In this document: piece after piece, positions 17,239 through 25,529 of the stretch
How positions within the stretch are numbered: position 1 is the stretch's first letter
How the letters are laid out: each line of letters opens with the position of its first letter
Origin: JAXGYX01 sp964487355
GTDB taxonomy: Bacteria; Bacillota; Clostridia; Saccharofermentanales; Fastidiosipilaceae
Length of the DNA: 64,000 nt
Reading direction: 5' to 3'
NCBI GenBank assembly: GCA_964487355.1
Contig: CAZAPS010000001.1
Location: forward strand, 62,001 to 126,000
The notes under the pieces: generated by a model
Databases searched by the model: none
Seen by the model: only the letters and a program-made list of their open reading frames with translations
Told to the model about the DNA's origin: nothing
Position numbers and translations under genes: made by a program

Positions 17239-18778
17239 ACGATCGGTGGACGCGCTGAAAGAATCGTTCAGAGTCAGGACGGTTCTTAAATCGCCACGAG
17301 CCAAGACTGTCGCGATCTTGTCTTTCGCGGTTCTCTTTGTTTTTTTGACGCTGATGTATACCTATCGAATAGAAACAGATCGATTTCTGATCGACATGCA
17401 GGGCAGACAGCTTACCGAGTTATCCAATGAACTGCATGATCGGATTTTTGATGAGGTGAATTCGGAAAGGCCGAATGTCGTCTCTCTCGAAAAGGATATT
17501 CGCTTTATCGGACGCGGCTCAGGCGCTTTTGTGTGGCTTGTCACGCCGGATGGCGCAATTGAATACAGCACGGCGTTTCCCGCGGGAGTGCCCGAAAAAC
17601 TCTCGCGGCGGCCGGACGGTCAGATGGCCCTGCCCGATATTTATATTGGCGCCGACCTGCCTGAGGACGGATTTTTGATTTCCGGTGGAAATTACATGGG
17701 GCTCTTTCAAGATGACGATAATATATGGTTGTCCTATGTGCGGCCGATCCATAATTTATCGAATCAGGTAATCTATATTTTGCAGCTGCACAAGCCATTT
17801 GATCAGTACAATGAACGGGGTTGGATGTTTTTCAACGGCATGGGATTCTCTTTGATTATCTCATTCGCGCTCACGTTCATATTCATAATGATCGCCTCCC
17901 ATAATCTGAATAAACCCCTTAAGACACTGGCCGCCGCCGCGGCGCGCGTCGCGCGCGGCGATCTTTCCGCCCGTGTTCCTGAACCAAGCCACGCCGACAC
18001 GGATGAGGGGATGCTCTGGGTGCGGGACGATATCTCGGTGCTGAACCACACCTTCAACGACATGGTGGAGCAACTTGAGCACATGAACACCGATCGCCGA
18101 GATTTGATGGCCTGTATTTCACACGATTTGCGCACTCCGCTTACTTCCATTGGCGGATTCATCGGTGGTATGCTGGACGGCACCATTCCGCCCGAAAAAT
18201 TCCCCCGCTACCTGCGGGTCGTGCAAAATGAGACACGGCGGATGAGTGGGATGGTCGGACAAATTCACGAGATGGTCACCCTTGAATCGGACGGAATTCA
18301 CTACGAAATCCGACCACTCAACATACACGAATTAATCAGCAGTGTGGTGACCGGACTTGAGACTCAGCTGCTGTCAAAGCATATCACGGTCCAAACGACA
18401 TTTAGCGAAGACATACAGTCGGAGTTGATGGTGCTGGGTGACAAGGTGCAGCTTCAGCGCGTGCTGGTCAATTTGATCACCAACGCGATCAAGTTCACGC
18501 CTGACGGCGGTGTGATCGCCATTTCCACCTCTCATTCGAAACACTCCGAATATATAACCGTGACGGTCGAGGACTCCGGTGTCGGATTGGAAAAACAAGA
18601 CATCGGCAATGTGTTCAACCGCTTCTTCAAAGAAGATCGCTCGCGGGGTGGCAACAAAGGCAGCGGGCTTGGGCTTTATATCGCCAAGAACATCCTTGGC
18701 GCGCACGGTCAGCGGATCTGGGCGGGCAACAGCAAGATGGGTGGAGCGAAATTCACATTTACCCTGCAGATTGCCTGA
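17222..18778 (+). CDS. Sensor histidine kinase
   Basis: Membrane kinase expected to phosphorylate the regulator at 16474. Two membrane spans (about 28-48 and 205-225) bracket an extracellular sensor of some 150 residues. HAMP follows (LAAAAARVARGDLSARV), then HisKA with H301 in ACISHDLRTPLTSIGG, and HATPase_c with N box LVNLITNAIKFTPDG, G1 VEDSGVGLEKQDI, F box FNRFFKED and G2 GNKGSGLGLYIAKN. TTG 17222 lies within the end of the regulator and has GGGAGTGGG upstream; GTG 17246 is an alternative. The 3' end overlaps the convergent lipoprotein gene by 20 bases. The ligand cannot be read from sequence. Confidence 0.93.
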   Translation: MKRKPERSVDALKESFRVRTVLKSPRAKTVAILSFAVLFVFLTLMYTYRIETDRFLIDMQGRQLTELSNELHDRIFDEVNSERPNVVSLEKDIRFIGRGSGAFVWLVTPDGAIEYSTAFPAGVPEKLSRRPDGQMALPDIYIGADLPEDGFLISGGNYMGLFQDDDNIWLSYVRPIHNLSNQVIYILQLHKPFDQYNERGWMFFNGMGFSLIISFALTFIFIMIASHNLNKPLKTLAAAAARVARGDLSARVPEPSHADTDEGMLWVRDDISVLNHTFNDMVEQLEHMNTDRRDLMACISHDLRTPLTSIGGFIGGMLDGTIPPEKFPRYLRVVQNETRRMSGMVGQIHEMVTLESDGIHYEIRPLNIHELISSVVTGLETQLLSKHITVQTTFSEDIQSELMVLGDKVQLQRVLVNLITNAIKFTPDGGVIAISTSHSKHSEYITVTVEDSGVGLEKQDIGNVFNRFFKEDRSRGGNKGSGLGLYIAKNILGAHGQRIWAGNSKMGGAKFTFTLQIA

Positions 18779-19868
18779 TAAGATGGTTCGTGCTCATTTG
18801 CGGGTCGGATTCACCGGTGATGGTTTCAGATTCGTCCTCTATGATTGTAAACAAGGTTTCGGATATCATGCTTTGTGGCGTGATGTCGTCGACTTGATGA
18901 ATTCCATATGGTTTTAGCAGGCGGTACGTTCCCGCGGGGAGATGTTCCGGCAATGTGAAGGTGATCCATTTTTCCTGACCACTCTCCAAGGTGATTGATT
19001 CCGCGTTCCATTTATAAATAGTGGCTGAGAGTGGGACATCGCGCCAGCCGTTCAGTATCTGACGTTCTAGATAGAACTCGTCGGTCATCAGGCTGATCAT
19101 CTCGCTCGTGTTGTTGTTTCTCATGGAAAAGGTTAGTGATTCACCGGCAAGATAGGCCTGCCGGTCGCAAGAGAGCGTCAGATCGTATGGATTTTCGAGT
19201 AGCAGGGTGTCCGCGTTTTGCGCGCTGCTCGGCAAGGATACCGACAATTCATGTCGCTCGGGCGTTTCGTCACGTAAAACAATATATGATTTCACGATTC
19301 TCAATCGTGTGGTGTCGCCGGATGTCTCGATCTGATATTGATCCAGATTGAAAACCTGTTCCCAGCTTGAGCCGGCGGCCACCTCATAGGAATTATCACG
19401 AAATGACGGACCGCCTGACCTGCCGTCGGTGTGAAACAGCGACCGCCAACGACCATCCACCACACCTTGAAGATCGAAGTCTTCGCCGATGAAAACCGAC
19501 CGGACCGGTTGACTGTTTTTGATCCGCACACGCAGAATTTTGTTGCCGTGCAAGTCATAGGGAATGCAGGACAGCCAAACATCTCCGTCAAAGTCGCTGA
19601 GCATTTCATTGTTGGAGTACTGTGCCAAAGGATAGGATCGGATCAGCTCGGCGTTCGCCCCGTCGATCCTTTCGGCTGCTGTCTCGTCAGCCGCCGTTAA
19701 ACCAATGCCGGTTTTGCTTTCACTGTACATATTGTCCTGCCCGGAGGTGGGACTCACCGATGAAACTCCACTTCGCGAATCTGTCAGGTCACTTGACGCG
19801 CAGCCGATCGACGCCAAAAGCAAGGCGACAATCATTATGTAAATCATAAGCAGGCTTGACAGCTTCAC
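18759..19868 (-). CDS. Secreted lipoprotein with an Ig-like domain, function unknown
   Basis: GTG at 19868 is chosen because AAAGGAA lies 8 bases upstream and it places a signal peptide at the N terminus (KLSSLLMIYIMIVALLLASIGC). The lipobox is SIGC, so Cys is the likely lipid anchor. After a Ser/Thr-rich linker come beta-rich segments. The C-terminal part (DLTLSCDRQAYLAGESLTFSM and HLPAGTYRLLKPYGI) resembles the Ig-like domains of bacterial secreted proteins. 369 residues. The gene faces the histidine kinase tail to tail with overlap; whether it is linked to that two-component system is unknown. Confidence 0.7.
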   Translation of the reverse strand: MKLSSLLMIYIMIVALLLASIGCASSDLTDSRSGVSSVSPTSGQDNMYSESKTGIGLTAADETAAERIDGANAELIRSYPLAQYSNNEMLSDFDGDVWLSCIPYDLHGNKILRVRIKNSQPVRSVFIGEDFDLQGVVDGRWRSLFHTDGRSGGPSFRDNSYEVAAGSSWEQVFNLDQYQIETSGDTTRLRIVKSYIVLRDETPERHELSVSLPSSAQNADTLLLENPYDLTLSCDRQAYLAGESLTFSMRNNNTSEMISLMTDEFYLERQILNGWRDVPLSATIYKWNAESITLESGQEKWITFTLPEHLPAGTYRLLKPYGIHQVDDITPQSMISETLFTIIEDESETITGESDPQMSTNHLIRQSAG

Positions 19869-19901
19869 GGCAACGGTTCCTTTCGTAGATCGTTCTATTT
19901 T

Positions 19902-19930
19902 AGAATAATACCTGGACCGGTTTATGGCAA
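19902..19930 (-). promoter_or_regulatory. Likely promoter of the Ig-like lipoprotein gene
   Basis: On the minus strand TTGCCA (19930-19925) and TATTCT (19907-19902) are spaced by 17 bases, about 35 bases before the GTG start. The opposite direction towards nth contains a TATAAT at 19990-19995 without a good -35, and a small hairpin at 19960-19979 (CGCTCC / GGAGCG). Confidence 0.4.
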
Positions 19931-20075
19931 CGCAAAAATTGCTTTGACGCGAAGCTGACGCTCCCACGATGTGGAGCGCGATAATATCGTATAATGCCAA
20001 TGGATCATATTCTCGGACAATGAGTCCCTGACTCAGTTTAAACAGAAAATCTTACGATCGGAAAGGAAACACAAA

Positions 20076-20804
20076 TTGAAACAGGCGAATGGATACCATA
20101 GTGATGAATCGACGGATCAAAAACGTGATCGCTGCGAACGAATCATAGACGGGCTGATTCAACACTACGGCATGCAGGCATGTACACTGGATTATAGTGA
20201 GGATGCCTGGAAACTATTGGTTGGCGGGATCCTGGCCACCCAATGTACCGACGAACGTGTGAATCGAATCACGCCGGAATTATTTCAGGATTTCCCGGGC
20301 ATCGAGGAGATCGCCGCTTCCTCTCCGCCACAAATTGAACCATACATTAAAAGTTGCGGACTGTTTCGTAACAAGGCGAAGAATATTCATAGTTCGGCGG
20401 TGAAGATTCTATCCGATTTTGCCGGCGATGTGCCGCGGACACGGGAAGATTTGATGACGTTGCCCGGTGTGGGGCGAAAAATCGCTAACCTGCTTTTAGG
20501 AGACGTGTTTGGCCAGCAGGCGATCGTGGTCGATACTCATTGCGGACGAATTTCCCGTCTTCTCGGACTGTCCGAACATAAAGATCCACTACGTGTGGAG
20601 CGCGACCTGATGGATTGTGTGCCACACAGGCACTGGACGGATTGGGGACATCTAATGGTCGCCCATGGCAGGGAGATCTGCGTCGCCCGCAGGCCACAGT
20701 GTGGACGCTGCCCTGTGCGAAAAGAGTGCGCGACCGGGGTTCTTTACACCGGTCCATTGGATGACTCAGACAATGCTCCGGCAGTCCTGCCCGTTGGAGA
20801 ATAA
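20076..20804 (+). CDS. nth: Endonuclease III
   Basis: DNA glycosylase/AP lyase removing oxidised pyrimidines. The helix-hairpin-helix LMTLPGVGRKIANLLL carries the catalytic Lys (K135); the catalytic Asp is D153 in AIVVDTHCGRISRLLGL. The 4Fe-4S loop is intact with C-x6-C-x2-C-x5-C spacing (CVARRPQCGRCPVRKEC). At 242 residues it is slightly longer than usual, with an N-terminal extension. TTG 20076 is preceded by AAAGGAAA. recG follows 15 bases later, so the two repair genes are probably cotranscribed. Confidence 0.95.
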   Translation: MKQANGYHSDESTDQKRDRCERIIDGLIQHYGMQACTLDYSEDAWKLLVGGILATQCTDERVNRITPELFQDFPGIEEIAASSPPQIEPYIKSCGLFRNKAKNIHSSAVKILSDFAGDVPRTREDLMTLPGVGRKIANLLLGDVFGQQAIVVDTHCGRISRLLGLSEHKDPLRVERDLMDCVPHRHWTDWGHLMVAHGREICVARRPQCGRCPVRKECATGVLYTGPLDDSDNAPAVLPVGE

Positions 20805-20819
20805 TGTTGCGGAGATGAG

Positions 20820-22946
20820 ATGACGGAAAAAAATATTGATGAGACATACCAACTTTTGAAGCGCCCACTTGCTCGCCGGTCGGGCATGTCCAAAGCGCGC
20901 GTCGCGAGATTTCGCAAGTTGGGTGTCGAGACGGATGGTGGTTTATTGCGTTTGTTTCCGCGCGCCTACGAGGACTGGACAAACCTTCGCGCCATCGCTG
21001 AGCTACAAGATGGCGAAGATGAGGTTTTTATCGCGCGCGTGACCAGGGCGCCCGCGTTGCGACGTAAAGGCAAGCTGAGCATACTGCGCACCGCGCTGCG
21101 GGATGACAGCGGATTGATTCACGCGACTTGGTTCAATCAGCCATACTTGCAGGACAAGCTGATAATCGGTCAGGCATATATGTTTCGCGGCAAAATCAAA
21201 ATCAGCGGACGTGGAGCGGAAGTGACCAATCCAACCTTTGAACGTCTGGATTTAGGCGAGACCGACACTCTCTCTCCTTCCGCGATGGTGGAAACATTTC
21301 TCAAACCGCTTTACCCATTGACCGCCGGCCTGACCCAAGGCGTCGTCCGCTCGATCATGGATCAATGCCTTAGAGAATATGAAGGCCGATTGCCGGAATC
21401 GTTGCCGGCCGCGGTGCGCCGCGACTGGCGCCTTTGCACATCCAACTACGCCTACGAGAATATTCATCAACCCAAAAATCGGGAAATGTTTGAAGTGGCG
21501 CGAAGAAGGCTCGTTTTCGAAGAGTTGTTTATGATGCAACTGGGATTGAGGCAGCTACGCGCGCGCGAGCGTGGCGATCGGCCGGCACCGGACCTGACCT
21601 TAAATCAGAAACAAAGCGAAACCTTTCAAAGAGTTAAGGATGGCCTGCCGTATGAGCTGACGGGCGCCCAAAAAAGAGTGTTGAACGAGGCGCTGAATGA
21701 TTTATGCTCAACCATTCCAATGAGCCGTCTTGTACAAGGCGACGTTGGTTCAGGGAAAACGGTCGTGGCTTCCTTGGCGCTGCTGCAATGTTGCCTGAGT
21801 GGGCATCAAGGTGCATTGATGGCGCCGACCGGAGTGCTGGCTCTCCAGCATTTCAACAATGTAAACGCACAATTGTCTGAGGCGAAGCTGAACATTGTGT
21901 TGCTGACCGGGCAAACACCGGCCGCTGAGAAAAGAGCCATTCTCGCCGCCACCGAGGCGGGAGAGATCGACATCCTGATCGGCACCCACGCGCTGCTGGA
22001 GGACCATGTCGTGTTCTCGAGCCTGGGGCTGGCGGTGACCGATGAGCAGCATCGATTTGGTGTCCGCCAACGGATGCGCCTCGCGAAGGAGGAAGAGGTG
22101 GTGCCGCACGTCTGCGTCATGTCCGCCACTCCAATTCCCCGCACACTTGGGTTGATTTTGTACGGTGACCTGGATATCTCGGTGATTGACGAGCTGCCGG
22201 CGGGACGCGAGCCGATATTGACCTACACCGCGCGCGAACGGGACCGCGGGCGGGTCTGGAATCTGATGCGCAAAGAGATCGCCGCCGGGCATCAAGCCTA
22301 TGTGATCTGCCCTCTTGTCAAGGAAGGTGAGAACATCCTCGGGCTGCGGTCGGCGGAAGCCGTATATGAATCACTCTCCACAGATGTTTTTAAAGATGAT
22401 CGCGTCGGACTGATTTTTGGTCAAATGAAGGAAAAAGAAAAGCAAGCGGTGATGACGGCGTTTAACGATGGTGAGATCGATATTTTGGTGTCAACAACGG
22501 TTGTGGAAGTGGGCGTGGACAACCCGAACGCCACCTTCATGTTGATCGAGAACGCCGAACGATTCGGACTGTCACAGTTACATCAGTTAAGAGGAAGAAT
22601 TGGGCGGGGAGGCGACCGCTCGATCTGTGTCCTGATGAGTGAGACGGATGAAGGTGTCGCGCGGGAGCGGTTGCGGACGCTGTGTCGTACCAATGATGGG
22701 TTTGAGATCGCGGAAGCCGATTTGAAATTGCGGGGGCCGGGCGACTTTTTTGGCACCAGGCAACATGGTCTGCCTCAGTTTAAAATCGCCAATCTGTATG
22801 AGGACCAGGCCGCGTTGCGTGAAAGCCAGCAAGCTGTCAACACGATGCTGGCCAAAGGTTACCACATGGACAGGGTGGAACAGTTGGGGCTTAGGCGGGC
22901 GCTGGAAGAACATTTGTCACTCGCCGATTTACAAGCCGGTTTATAG
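20820..22946 (+). CDS. recG: ATP-dependent DNA helicase RecG
   Basis: Branched-DNA helicase that regresses stalled forks. It has the wedge/OB domain (TWFNQPYLQDKLIIGQAYMF), Walker A GDVGSGKT (307-314), motif II DEQH (408-411), MSATPIPRTLGL (motif III) and QLHQLRGRIGRGGDRS (motif VI). The C-terminal LRGPGDFFGTRQHGLPQF region is typical. 708 residues, near the family norm. GGAG precedes ATG 20820. Confidence 0.97.
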   Translation: MTEKNIDETYQLLKRPLARRSGMSKARVARFRKLGVETDGGLLRLFPRAYEDWTNLRAIAELQDGEDEVFIARVTRAPALRRKGKLSILRTALRDDSGLIHATWFNQPYLQDKLIIGQAYMFRGKIKISGRGAEVTNPTFERLDLGETDTLSPSAMVETFLKPLYPLTAGLTQGVVRSIMDQCLREYEGRLPESLPAAVRRDWRLCTSNYAYENIHQPKNREMFEVARRRLVFEELFMMQLGLRQLRARERGDRPAPDLTLNQKQSETFQRVKDGLPYELTGAQKRVLNEALNDLCSTIPMSRLVQGDVGSGKTVVASLALLQCCLSGHQGALMAPTGVLALQHFNNVNAQLSEAKLNIVLLTGQTPAAEKRAILAATEAGEIDILIGTHALLEDHVVFSSLGLAVTDEQHRFGVRQRMRLAKEEEVVPHVCVMSATPIPRTLGLILYGDLDISVIDELPAGREPILTYTARERDRGRVWNLMRKEIAAGHQAYVICPLVKEGENILGLRSAEAVYESLSTDVFKDDRVGLIFGQMKEKEKQAVMTAFNDGEIDILVSTTVVEVGVDNPNATFMLIENAERFGLSQLHQLRGRIGRGGDRSICVLMSETDEGVARERLRTLCRTNDGFEIAEADLKLRGPGDFFGTRQHGLPQFKIANLYEDQAALRESQQAVNTMLAKGYHMDRVEQLGLRRALEEHLSLADLQAGL

Positions 22947-23063
22947 TTGCCGGATCGCTGTCGGTCAGTCACGGCCACTTGGCCATGTCTATGAACGGCG
23001 TCTGAATTTAAGCGGTGTTCATGATGTTGGCGCTTAAATGAAATAGGCGTGGAAGGAGAAAAA

Positions 23064-23843
23064 ATGCCAAGAGTGATCGCGGGAAGCGCGGGTGGTCGGA
23101 CGCTGCGCGCTCCCGTAGGTGAGGGCACCCGACCGACGGGGGATCGCGCAAAAGAAGCGATGTTTAGTGTGATCGGCGCGCGTATGAGTTTTGCCGATGC
23201 GCGGGTGCTGGACTTGTTCGCGGGAAGTGGGCAATTAGGTATAGAGGCGTTGAGCCGAGGCGCGAGACACTGTGTGTTTGTTGAGCGGTCCGCGGCGGCC
23301 GCCAAAATCATCAAGGATAATTTACAGGTTTGTGAACTCCTTGAACAGGGCGAAGTCCGCAAGGGCACGATCAAAGCCGCTTTGCGCGCTTTGTCGGAAC
23401 GAAAGCATGACCGTGCGACCGTGTCCGAAACTAAGCGGTCGCCTGTGGATTCGGAAGCGTCTGGCGGTTTTGACCTGGTGTTCATGGATCCGCCGTATCG
23501 TGAGGCCGATCTGCAGTTCGCCTGGATCAGCCGACGACTCATTTCAGAAGGACTGTTGAATGACGGCGCGCTGCTCGTCCTGGAACACGATCCCGCGCAA
23601 CATTCGGCAAATCAGGATCGGGACATGAAATCGGCCGGAAAAGGCAGGAAAAGAGATTCGGATCGGGGCGTTTTGGACCTGGATGTAACACATTTGAAAC
23701 TTGTTAAACATTGTAAGTATGGTATGACGGTGGTATCATTTTTTATGTATAGTCAATTGTATGATGACCGGTTGTCTGACGATGTCGCGGTGGAACGGAG
23801 CCAAGTGAATGATGAGAACTTTGATCTATCCGGGCACGTTTGA
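23064..23843 (+). CDS. rsmD: 16S rRNA (guanine-966-N2) methyltransferase, extended C terminus
   Basis: SAM methyltransferase with MPRVIAGSAGGRTLRAP at the N terminus, RPTGDRAKEAMFSVIG, the SAM loop VLDLFAGSGQLGIEALSRGA and the catalytic FMDPPY. ATG 23064 has GGAAGGAG upstream; an earlier in-frame ATG at 23049 is less likely. 259 residues against about 185 in the family: the excess is a hydrophilic insert around 110-130 and a divergent C-terminal tail of about 50 residues that overlaps coaD by 35 bases. The rsmD-coaD pairing is common in Bacillota. Confidence 0.93.
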   Translation: MPRVIAGSAGGRTLRAPVGEGTRPTGDRAKEAMFSVIGARMSFADARVLDLFAGSGQLGIEALSRGARHCVFVERSAAAAKIIKDNLQVCELLEQGEVRKGTIKAALRALSERKHDRATVSETKRSPVDSEASGGFDLVFMDPPYREADLQFAWISRRLISEGLLNDGALLVLEHDPAQHSANQDRDMKSAGKGRKRDSDRGVLDLDVTHLKLVKHCKYGMTVVSFFMYSQLYDDRLSDDVAVERSQVNDENFDLSGHV

Positions 23844-24312
23844 TCCGTTTACGGTGGGTCATGAAGACATTGCGATTCGGGCATCTGATTTGGCGGACCG
23901 CCTGTATGTTGTGGTGGTCCACAACGCGGCCAAACAAACCAGGTTCACACTCGAAGAACGTCGGGCGATGATTGAGTCTTGTCTTTGTCATCTGCCCAAT
24001 GTGCGCGTGGACACCCATTTCGGCCTTTTGGTCGATTATGTGCGCGAGAAGCAAGCGGTGGCGGTGGTCCGTGGCATGCGCAGCGAGTCTGATTTTCGCT
24101 TTGAGACCGAAATTCACGCGGCGAACCGTCTGTTATATAGTGAATATGAGACGATTCTTTTGCCGTGCAGATCGGATTTGGCGTTTATGAGCTCCAGTAT
24201 TGTAAGGGAAGTGGCCTCATTCGGTGGTGATATTTCAGAGATGGTGCCATCGCAAATACATGACACCGTGTTCGAACGGTTGCGTCGTCATGTAAACATG
24301 TTGGAGGAATAG
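23809..24312 (+). CDS. coaD: Pantetheine-phosphate adenylyltransferase
   Basis: Transfers AMP to 4'-phosphopantetheine in coenzyme A synthesis. The nucleotidyltransferase motif is intact (YPGTFDPFTVGHEDIAIRA). VVRGMRSESDFRFETEIHAAN and FMSSSIVREVASFGGDISEMVP match the substrate site and the ISSS-V motif. 167 residues, full length. ATG 23809 or 23812 is possible; GGAG lies about 8 bases upstream. It overlaps the end of rsmD. Confidence 0.96.
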   Translation: MMRTLIYPGTFDPFTVGHEDIAIRASDLADRLYVVVVHNAAKQTRFTLEERRAMIESCLCHLPNVRVDTHFGLLVDYVREKQAVAVVRGMRSESDFRFETEIHAANRLLYSEYETILLPCRSDLAFMSSSIVREVASFGGDISEMVPSQIHDTVFERLRRHVNMLEE

Positions 24313-24315
24313 TGA

Positions 24316-24921
24316 ATGACGGGACCGAATATACCGGATGACGCGTATGGAGATTACATATACGGTGACCGGGACTACGACCGGGCGGTTGAAGAGCGCG
24401 CCTACGATGACGGTTATGAAGACGGACAAATATATGATGAATATCAATCGTCCGCCGCGGACCTGGATGCCCATGTCAGTGAGACCGACCTGCAGGAGTT
24501 GATCAATCAGCTGGAGGATGTTGTTTTGCAGGCCAAGGGCATGCCATTTTCCAACAACTGTCTGATTGACCGCGAGGAAGTCTTGGTCCTGATCGGTATG
24601 TTACGTGACAATCTGCCGACGGAGATCCATCAGGCCCGTTGGCTGTTGAATAAGAATCACCAGGTGTTGTCAGAATCGCGTAAGGAGGCCGAGACGATCA
24701 TTCGCCAGGCCGAACGCAGAGTGGCGAATATGATCAACGAGCATGAGATCACTTTGCAGGCGAGACAGCGCGCGGCTCAGACGGTGGATTCAGCGAACGC
24801 CTCGGCGCGGCAAATTCGTGACGGCGCTTTGGATTATGCGGACAAGCGTCTTTCCGTGCTTGAGGAGCAACTCACCTCGATGCTCGTCATGATTCAAAAA
24901 AATAAAAAAGAATTGAAATAA
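24316..24921 (+). CDS. Coiled-coil protein of unknown function downstream of coaD
   Basis: The first 45 residues are very acidic and Tyr-rich (DDAYGDYIYGDRDYDRAVEE). A helical segment and then a long coiled coil (about 110-201) follow, with ESRKEAETIIRQAERRVANMI and AQTVDSANASARQI. The coil resembles ATP synthase b subunits and DivIVA-like scaffolds, but there is no membrane span and no DivIVA N-terminal domain. Similar coiled-coil proteins occur next to coaD in Clostridia. A terminator follows 20 bases after the stop, so the recG-rsmD-coaD run probably ends here. Confidence 0.6.
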   Translation: MTGPNIPDDAYGDYIYGDRDYDRAVEERAYDDGYEDGQIYDEYQSSAADLDAHVSETDLQELINQLEDVVLQAKGMPFSNNCLIDREEVLVLIGMLRDNLPTEIHQARWLLNKNHQVLSESRKEAETIIRQAERRVANMINEHEITLQARQRAAQTVDSANASARQIRDGALDYADKRLSVLEEQLTSMLVMIQKNKKELK

Positions 24922-24940
24922 TTTTGTTTCACGTCCAATC

Positions 24941-24969
24941 GCTCTCTCGATGATCCGGGAGGGCTTTTT
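24941..24969 (+). terminator. Rho-independent terminator
   Basis: A 9-bp stem (24941-24949 with 24956-24964, two G-U pairs) with a 6-base loop is followed by five T. It ends the unit containing coaD and the coiled-coil gene. Confidence 0.8.
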
Positions 24970-24999
24970 ATGTGACGTGGCTTTGGGTGGAGGCGGAAT

Positions 25000-25452
25000 T
25001 TGCAGACGGATCGACCGATAAAAGTGACCATTCATTCGACACAAACCGAATCCGTCGGCGCGGAGCGCCATGTCGGCCGATCAAATGCGACCGGCGTGTG
25101 GCGTCAGACCGGAGACGAGATCGTTTTGCTGTTTGAGGAAAGGGCGCCGGACAGCGCCTCCGAATCCACATGGGGACAAACCAGGATCCGGATCAATCCT
25201 TTTGGTGAGGTGCGCTTGGACCGCGAAACGTCGATCGTGACCGGTATGACGTTTGTTCCGGGTGGTCGCCAAATTTTGGATCTTGATTTGGAATATGGAA
25301 AAATGGAAGTCATGATCTTGACACTTGATGTCGCGCACGAGAGCGATGTCGCGGGTGGCAGGCTGAAACTTGCCTATATGATCGACTATCTCAACGGCCA
25401 ACAAATCAAATTTGAAGTTTTAATTGACTATCGTTTTCAAACGACTCGTTAA
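25000..25452 (+). CDS. DUF1934 (YwiB-like) beta-barrel protein
   Basis: 150 residues with alternating beta pattern: KVTIHSTQ, GVWRQTGDEIVLLFEE, TRIRINPFGEVRLDRE, MTFVPGGRQILDLDLEYGKMEV and GGRLKLAYMIDYLNG. This matches the DUF1934 family, calycin-like small cytoplasmic proteins of unknown role in Bacillota. TTG 25000 follows GGAGGCGG. It starts a new unit just after the terminator and precedes the ligase gene by 77 bases. Confidence 0.72.
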   Translation: MQTDRPIKVTIHSTQTESVGAERHVGRSNATGVWRQTGDEIVLLFEERAPDSASESTWGQTRIRINPFGEVRLDRETSIVTGMTFVPGGRQILDLDLEYGKMEVMILTLDVAHESDVAGGRLKLAYMIDYLNGQQIKFEVLIDYRFQTTR

Positions 25453-25529
25453 CAGAGTGATTTGTTAAGATATCGGGAAGGACGCCCGACAGACAAGCGA
25501 CAGAACCAATCAAAAAGGATGGAGAGACA

